Source: a virus. From it: 45,427 bases of DNA. The DNA lies in IMG/VR virus record IMGVR_UViG_3300020141_000100, positions 1 through 45,427 of that record, one strand, 5' to 3'. A program made the translations under genes and the position numbers. Shown here piece by piece: positions 40,884 to 45,427 of the stretch. Numbering within the stretch: position 1 is the first letter of the stretch; each line of letters starts with the position of its first letter. The notes beneath the pieces were generated by a model. That model had not been told where the DNA came from. It saw nothing but the letters and a program-made list of their open reading frames with translations, and did no database searches.

Positions 40884-41996
40884 ATGGCTCCACAAAAACG
40901 CTTATCATGGGAAGAGTGGCAACGGAGAGCTAACGCTGATTACGTCAAAGGGGAGTTTGGTGTACAGCAAATGATTGCTAGCTGGGGGTACCCAGAAGGT
41001 ATGTCCGCTGAAACACATAAACTTGAATTTGATAAAGGTAAGGCTAAGCGTAAAGATCGGGCTGGTAGGCGTGAACAACGGGCAAAGGCTACAGTTAAAC
41101 GGCAAGAGGCAACTGCTACTCAAACTGTAGGTAAGGACGTATACGGTAAGGGTGTAGTTACTCAAAAAGGATCAGGGCTGCAAGAGCATCACAAACGCAT
41201 CGTTAATGTTTATGCACCATTTTTTGAAGGTCTGAATCCAAAAGAAACAAAAGAACTTGCTCAATGGTTTGTTGATGAAGGATTTCCTCTTGGTAATGTC
41301 AAAGAAAACCTAGAAGCAGCTAAAGAAATTGAGCATGAGGCTATTCACACGTGGGCTAGAGACAATCTTATTGAACCTAGAACAGGTAAACCTCTTCTTA
41401 ATTTTAAAGACTATACTCTCAACGAAAGACTTGTACCAGCATTAACTTTTCTTGAGCAAGTTCAACCAGCTGTTGATGAGAAGTTAAGTGAAATTAAAAA
41501 AACTGCTGTAAAGCCTAAAGCTAGCCTAATGCCAAACAGAGCAGCACTAACAGCTATGGCTGCCGGTGGTATTGCAGCTTTAGGTCCACTTGGTACTGCT
41601 GCTAGTGCTGCTGAAACTGCTGGTAGGACACAAATTGCTCAACAAACAAAGGACCCTGCTGATATCGCACAAGCTGCAATTGCTGGTATCTCTTCTTTGG
41701 GGGATGTAGCAACGTACAACCCTGTAACTGCAATACCTGGTGAAGTGGTTTCAACAGCTGCTGATGTCGCTAATATCGTCATTGATAAAGCCAGAGCACC
41801 TAAAGCAAAGCCAGTTCAAATAGATCAAATTATACCTAAGCCAAAAGCTGTAATGGCAAACACCCCTACTGGTGTAGCACAACTAAAAGCAATGCCAAAA
41901 TCAAAGAACATTGACTTAGTTAATGAGGCTAAGTACTTTATTCTTAACCCTATTGGAAGTGCATTTAGTCGCGTCTTCGGTAACCGTGACATTTAA
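40884..41996 (+). CDS. HNH/AHH-like nuclease domain with hydrophobic C-half
   Basis: 370 aa from ATG 40884. The N-terminus is basic. Residues about 100-160 have a pattern known in small HNH-superfamily toxins: His102-His103 (LQEHHKRIV), FPLGNVKENL with Asn138/Asn142, and His151...His155 (EHEAIHTWARD). Residues about 220-300 are a long Ala/Gly-rich hydrophobic stretch (ALTAMAAGGIAALGPLGTAA), and the C-terminus is Lys/Pro-rich. It might be a virion or packaging protein with a nuclease-like module. The nuclease reading is tentative. Confidence 0.5.
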   Translation: MAPQKRLSWEEWQRRANADYVKGEFGVQQMIASWGYPEGMSAETHKLEFDKGKAKRKDRAGRREQRAKATVKRQEATATQTVGKDVYGKGVVTQKGSGLQEHHKRIVNVYAPFFEGLNPKETKELAQWFVDEGFPLGNVKENLEAAKEIEHEAIHTWARDNLIEPRTGKPLLNFKDYTLNERLVPALTFLEQVQPAVDEKLSEIKKTAVKPKASLMPNRAALTAMAAGGIAALGPLGTAASAAETAGRTQIAQQTKDPADIAQAAIAGISSLGDVATYNPVTAIPGEVVSTAADVANIVIDKARAPKAKPVQIDQIIPKPKAVMANTPTGVAQLKAMPKSKNIDLVNEAKYFILNPIGSAFSRVFGNRDI

Positions 41997-42015
41997 CTAA
42001 TCCTCCACCAATAAA

Positions 42016-42333
42016 ATGAACTCTACACATCATACGGGCGCAGCCGGTGAATTACTGGTTTGCGCCTATTTTCTTTCACATGGACTTGAAGTTTTTAGAA
42101 ATGTATCTCCATCAGGTCCAACTGATATCGTTCTACAAAATGGAACTAAATTTCTAGCTGTTGATGTTAAATCACTTAGATCACCTTATACTCGAACTGA
42201 CGGTACCATAAACCTAGGTAACAAATGCTGTCTTAGAGATGATGGGGTTTGGGTTGTCACTTACATTCACGGAGAGGCCGCTCCAAGGCTTCCTGAGGGG
42301 TTTTGGGCGGCCTTGGACATGGAAGCATCCTAA
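42016..42333 (+). CDS. PD-(D/E)XK nuclease-like protein
   Basis: 105 aa from ATG 42016. The arrangement is that of a minimal PD-(D/E)XK nuclease: Glu12 in GAAGELLVCAYFLSHGLEVF, then PTDIVL with Asp37 and AVDVKS with Asp50 and Lys52. It resembles Holliday-junction-resolvase-like and restriction-like small nucleases. Its stop overlaps the large terminase start (TAATG at 42331-42335), which suggests joint expression and possibly a role in concatemer processing. Confidence 0.7.
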   Translation: MNSTHHTGAAGELLVCAYFLSHGLEVFRNVSPSGPTDIVLQNGTKFLAVDVKSLRSPYTRTDGTINLGNKCCLRDDGVWVVTYIHGEAAPRLPEGFWAALDMEAS

Positions 42334-44099
42334 TGACCGTAAAACGCCGTACAGACGATTCTGAGAGGAGTGCGTTAGATCTCCTCAAATCAGATTTTAA
42401 ATACTTTCTCCAAGCAATATGGGCACAATTAGATCTACCTTCTCCAACTCGCGCTCAATACGCGATCGCCGATTACCTTCAATACGGGCCAAAACGATTA
42501 ATGGTACAGGCATTTCGTGGTGTTGGGAAATCGTGGATTACTGCAGCTTTTGTGCTATGGACCCTATTTAAAGATAGCGATAAAAAGGTAATGGTAATAA
42601 GTGCTAGCAAAGAACGTGCTGACAATTTTAGCATATTTTGCCAAAAACTTATTATTGAAACTCCATGGTTGCGGCATATGCAGCCTAAATCAGACACTTC
42701 TAGATGGTCACGTATTAGCTTTGATGTCAATTGTGCTCCACACCAAGCACCATCCGTTAAGAGTGTAGGTATCACTGGTCAGCTTACTGGTAGCCGCGCT
42801 GATTTAATGATCCTTGACGACGTAGAGGTACCGTCGAATAGTTTAACCGAGATGATGCGCGAGAAGCTATTGCAACTCTGTACGGAAGCTGAGTCAATCC
42901 TTACACCAAAGAAGGACAGTCGTATTATGTACCTCGGTACACCACAGACTACCTTCACCATCTACCGTAAGCTGGCTGAACGTAACTACCGTCCCTTTGT
43001 GTGGCCCGCTCGTTACCCCCGCTCCCTGTCTAACTACGAGGGACTGTTGGCACCACAGCTACAGGAAGACATCGATATGGGTGCCGAAGCTTGGGAAGTG
43101 ACTGACCCGGATCGATTCTCTAGTGATGACTTGGTAGAACGTGAAGCTGCTATGGGTCGTAGTAACTTCATGCTTCAGTTCATGTTGGACACCACCCTCA
43201 GTGACGCTGAGAAGTTCCCACTTAAGTTTAGTGACCTCATCATTACTGCAGTTAATCCGACACAAGCTCCAGACTCTGTGGTGTGGTGCAGTGATCCACG
43301 TAACGTACTCAAGGACCTACCAACGGTGGGCCTACCGGGTGACTACTTCTACAGCCCTATGCACCTACAGGGTGAGTGGGGATCATACAGTGAGACCATT
43401 TGCTCTGTGGACCCAAGTGGTAGGGGTAGTGACGAAACAGCTGCAACGTACATCTCACAAAGGAATGGCTTTCTCTACGTTCACGAGGTACGAGCATACA
43501 GGGATGGCTACAGTGATTCCACATTACTAGATATCCTGCGTGGGTGTAAGCGGTACAATGTTACTAAACTTCTCATTGAAACAAACTTCGGTGATGGTAT
43601 CGTCGCCGAACTCTTTAAGAAACACCTGCAGCAAACCAAGCAAGCAATAGATGTAGAGGAAGTACGGGCCAATGTACGTAAGGAAGATCGGATTATCGAT
43701 GCTTTAGAACCCGTTATGAACCAGCACCGCCTTATTGTTGATCGTAAGGTAGTGGAGTGGGACTACAGTTCTAATAAAGATGCGGCACCCGAGGAACGAC
43801 TCCTGTATATGCTGTTCTACCAGATGAGTCGTATGTGTCGTGAGAAGGGTGCCGTTAAACACGACGACCGACTTGACTCCCTAGCACAAGCTGTTAAGTA
43901 CTTCACAGATGCCATGGGTATCAGTGCATATGAAGCAGTCAAGATGCGTAAGCAAGAGGAGTGGAATGACATCTTAGAGACATTCATTGATGACCCACAG
44001 GCAGCTACCAATCACCTCGTAATGGGGTTCAATTTAGACCAGCGTAGACAAGCACGGGGTAAAACAACCAAACGAGTCGTACCAACGTGGGTCAGCTAA
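42333..44099 (+). CDS. Large terminase, gp19-like
   Basis: 588 aa from ATG 42333, near the 586 of T7 gp19; an upstream TTG frame from 42303 would overlap the nuclease. It drives DNA into the capsid and cuts concatemers. Walker A is FRGVGKSW (Lys66), Walker B MILDDVE (Asp162/163), followed by the coupling-type LYLGTP-like YLGTPQT. The RNase H-fold nuclease has Asp360 (SVDPSGRGSD) and a late HDDRLDSLAQA. It is followed by two hairpins and a strong terminator. Confidence 0.95.
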   Translation: MTVKRRTDDSERSALDLLKSDFKYFLQAIWAQLDLPSPTRAQYAIADYLQYGPKRLMVQAFRGVGKSWITAAFVLWTLFKDSDKKVMVISASKERADNFSIFCQKLIIETPWLRHMQPKSDTSRWSRISFDVNCAPHQAPSVKSVGITGQLTGSRADLMILDDVEVPSNSLTEMMREKLLQLCTEAESILTPKKDSRIMYLGTPQTTFTIYRKLAERNYRPFVWPARYPRSLSNYEGLLAPQLQEDIDMGAEAWEVTDPDRFSSDDLVEREAAMGRSNFMLQFMLDTTLSDAEKFPLKFSDLIITAVNPTQAPDSVVWCSDPRNVLKDLPTVGLPGDYFYSPMHLQGEWGSYSETICSVDPSGRGSDETAATYISQRNGFLYVHEVRAYRDGYSDSTLLDILRGCKRYNVTKLLIETNFGDGIVAELFKKHLQQTKQAIDVEEVRANVRKEDRIIDALEPVMNQHRLIVDRKVVEWDYSSNKDAAPEERLLYMLFYQMSRMCREKGAVKHDDRLDSLAQAVKYFTDAMGISAYEAVKMRKQEEWNDILETFIDDPQAATNHLVMGFNLDQRRQARGKTTKRVVPTWVS

Positions 44100-44100
44100 A

Positions 44101-44120
44101 AATGTTCGGCAGTGAACATT
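44101..44120 (+). other. Hairpin after the large terminase
   Basis: AATGTTC (44101-44107) pairs with GAACATT (44114-44120) around GGCAGT. A related hairpin, AATGTCC/GGACATT, lies at 44257-44278. Only CTTTG follows, so it is a weak terminator at best. It might be an RNA processing or regulatory site. Confidence 0.5.
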
Positions 44121-44206
44121 CTTTGTAATCCCTTCCAGCAGAACGGAAGATGAGATCCCACCCGTAAAGGCAGATGCGGAGGGTGGACCGTATTTGCCGA
44201 CAAAGG

Positions 44207-44253
44207 AAGAAGTAGACCTGTCTCTAACAAGACACATCTACTTCTTTCTCTTT
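44207..44253 (+). terminator. Rho-independent terminator
   Basis: AAGAAGTAGA (44207-44216) pairs perfectly with TCTACTTCTT (44237-44246), with an inner TGTCT/AGACA stem around CTAACA, followed by a pyrimidine tract TCTCTTT. This is the strongest hairpin I found at the right end and should stop late transcripts after the terminase. Confidence 0.85.
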
Positions 44254-44337
44254 ACTAATGTCCCTGGGGAAGGACATTCAGTAAGTACTGAGTAACTCCC
44301 AACGACACAAACTCCCACAACCTCACTATTACTAAGT

Positions 44338-44360
44338 TAATACTGTGAGTACTGTGAGGG
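44338..44360 (+). promoter_or_regulatory. Candidate phage promoter, TAATAC type
   Basis: TAATAC (44338-44343), TGAG (44346-44349), ACTGT (44351-44355) and GGG (44358-44360) line up with bases 46-66 (TAATAC, TGAG, ACTGT, GG). CCTCAC at 44321-44326 and GTGAGG at 44354-44359 form an inverted repeat around it. Position resembles the T7 promoters near genome ends. The polymerase's specificity loop is not T7-like, so this rests on the repeated element only. Confidence 0.3.
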
Positions 44361-44428
44361 ATTAGGAGCGAAGCTCCTCCCACTACTGTCTCTACTGTTA
44401 TTAACTCTCCAATTACCTCCGTTAAGTA

Positions 44429-44623
44429 ATGAGTAGAACATATCGTAAGACACCACTACGTCATCAGTTCCGTTATCCACGTACCTTTAATGAGTTAAAG
44501 CAAGTACGAGTAAGTAACGATTACTTGGATTCTGAATATACGGTAAGTAAAAGGAATCGTTATATCCCTACAGCATACGACGACATTACTGCTACCTCCA
44601 TCCGACAAAACGATCACCACTAA
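44429..44623 (+). CDS. Small basic protein, 64 aa
   Basis: ATG 44429; stop TAA 44621-44623 overlaps the thyX ATG (TAATG). It begins MSRTYRKTPLRHQFRYPRTF and includes VSKRNRYIPTAYDDI. The RxxRxxxHQFRxPxTxNExK and RNRxIPxAxDD pattern is familiar from small proteins of marine podoviruses, function unknown to me. It is translationally coupled to thyX. Confidence 0.7.
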   Translation: MSRTYRKTPLRHQFRYPRTFNELKQVRVSNDYLDSEYTVSKRNRYIPTAYDDITATSIRQNDHH

Positions 44624-45255
44624 TGCACACTGTTAAACTTGTCCACATCACGAATGATGCTGAAAACATAATCTCATACTGTGCTAGGGTCTCTAACCCA
44701 GCTAATCAAGAGAACTACGATACTGCTCCTAAACTCCTCAAGTACTGTGTAGAGCATGGTCACTGGAGTGTCTTTGAGATGGTGAACATGTGTGTATCAA
44801 TTGAGACAACAAGGAGTATTGCTGCACAAATACTTAGGCACCGCAGCTTCTCCTTCCAGGAGTTCAGTCAACGGTACGCAGCAGTCACTGAACCTGCAAT
44901 CGTACCAGAACTGCGTAGACAGGATACTAAGAACCGACAGAATAGTATCGATGACCTGCCACTGGGAGTACTGGCGGAATGTGATAAGTTGGTAGGTGAA
45001 GCACTGGTTACTAGTTACCGTACCTATGACCGACTGCTTGAACTTGGTGTAGCCAAGGAGTGTGCCCGTGAAGTACTGCCACTAGCTACACCCACTCACC
45101 TGTACATGAACGGTACCCTGCGTAGCTGGATACACTACTGTAACCTTAGGTGTGGGAATGGTACACAACTGGAACATAAGCGTATTGCAGACGCCTGTAA
45201 GGCTCTCATACAGCAGTCGTTCCCCAACACGTATGCCGCGGTGTTTACTGTGTAA
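44623..45255 (+). CDS. thyX: FAD-dependent thymidylate synthase ThyX
   Basis: 210 aa from ATG 44623, the usual length. It makes dTMP from dUMP using methylene-tetrahydrofolate and FAD. The RHRX7S signature is Arg72-His73-Arg74 to Ser82 (RHRSFSFQEFSQRY). Other family features are LKYCVEHGHWSVFEM near the start and NGTLRSWIHYCNLRC. It completes the dNTP supply with the ribonucleotide reductase at 11606-13713. It lies outside the replication block, behind its own terminator/promoter region, so it may be controlled separately. Confidence 0.95.
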   Translation: MHTVKLVHITNDAENIISYCARVSNPANQENYDTAPKLLKYCVEHGHWSVFEMVNMCVSIETTRSIAAQILRHRSFSFQEFSQRYAAVTEPAIVPELRRQDTKNRQNSIDDLPLGVLAECDKLVGEALVTSYRTYDRLLELGVAKECAREVLPLATPTHLYMNGTLRSWIHYCNLRCGNGTQLEHKRIADACKALIQQSFPNTYAAVFTV

Positions 45256-45328
45256 TACTGCATGTTAACGGGGGGTCGTAAAAAAATAACATAAATTTAA
45301 CAAGCCTTATATCGCCAGGGGGCCTCGT
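45256..45328. other. Right-end non-coding stretch
   Basis: It has no gene. It contains a G6 run at 45270-45275, an A7 run nearby, and GGGGG (45318-45322) able to pair with CCCCC at 45333-45337 in the terminal repeat. TAATAC at 45253-45258, overlapping the thyX stop, is followed after 11 bases by GGGGGG, the spacing of a T7 promoter to its start site. This may be near a true genome end. Confidence 0.4.
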
Positions 45329-45427
45329 AATTCCCCCCGGTACCCCCACCTTATATACAGGGGAGCACAGTAGTAATACCTGAGCACTGTTTGGTTCTTT
45401 CTCACCAGACGGAGCTATTGATAATAC
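45329..45427. repeat. Terminal direct repeat, right copy
   Basis: Identical to bases 1-99. One copy should be removed to close the sequence as a circle or to place the physical ends properly. Confidence 0.95.

Larger units (their letters stand above)
44121..44428. other. Non-coding region before the right-end genes
   Basis: About 300 bp with no gene. It holds CCACCC/GGGTGG (44158-44163 with 44181-44186), a CACCCGTAA element (44160-44168), a strong terminator (44207-44250), a hairpin at 44257-44278, a TAATAC-type element at 44338 and a compact AGGAGC-GAA-GCTCCT hairpin at 44364-44378. It seems to be a transcription switch between packaging and the last two genes. Confidence 0.6.

Overview
The window is a near-complete genome of a T7-like cyanopodovirus, a short-tailed phage infecting marine or estuarine Synechococcus or Prochlorococcus. 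Every gene I accept is on the + strand. A single-subunit T7-type RNA polymerase, T7-order replication and virion genes, a PsbA (D1) gene and a high-light-inducible (hli) gene support this. The first 99 bases recur exactly as the last 99, so the contig closes on itself. The unique length is about 45,328 bp, normal for this group. I found no integrase, tRNA gene, CRISPR array or insertion sequence.

Layout. 1-914 is a non-coding left end with two host-type promoters and a hairpin-rich leader. 915-3048 carries nine small early genes. The most notable looks like a fusion of a cyanobacterial AbrB-like domain and an ArdA-like anti-restriction domain. 3052-11604 holds transcription and replication: RNA polymerase, ssDNA-binding protein, endonuclease I, primase-helicase, a DNA polymerase split into separate exonuclease and polymerase genes, a 5'-3' exonuclease, a DUF3310 protein and a MazG-like protein in heavily overlapping frames. 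11606-13713 encodes both subunits of a class I ribonucleotide reductase. With the FAD-dependent thymidylate synthase ThyX at the right end (44623-45255), these supply dNTPs.

13706-22013 is the head module: portal, scaffold, capsid and small virion proteins. It is interrupted between scaffold and capsid by hli, an RlpA-like protein, an HNH/endonuclease VII-like nuclease and psbA. Strong terminators follow the psbA cluster (about 19785-19850) and the capsid cluster (22027-22074). 22098-37801 is the tail and ejection module: two tail-tube proteins, three internal virion proteins and a tail-fibre region that looks like a recombination hot spot. That region has a second, GC-rich pectate-lyase-fold spike, a detached fibre C-terminus and a 21-bp direct repeat marking a truncated fibre start. 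37842-44099 is lysis and packaging: a membrane protein, a C39-glucosaminidase lysin, a coiled-coil membrane protein, a likely small terminase, a lysozyme-like protein, nuclease-like genes and the large terminase. A strong terminator and candidate promoters precede the last two genes.

How it works together (inference from T7 biology): host RNA polymerase reads the left-end promoters to make the early proteins and the phage RNA polymerase. The phage polymerase then reads the replication and late genes. PsbA and Hli sustain photosynthetic energy while reductase and ThyX rebuild nucleotides. The points most worth checking are an apparently circularly permuted M23 peptidase in an ejection protein (28700-29101), the AbrB/ArdA-like fusion (1334-1912), the split polymerase (8265-10024) and the fibre cassette scar (35768-37839). 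All functional calls are from reading motifs by eye; no database search was possible.
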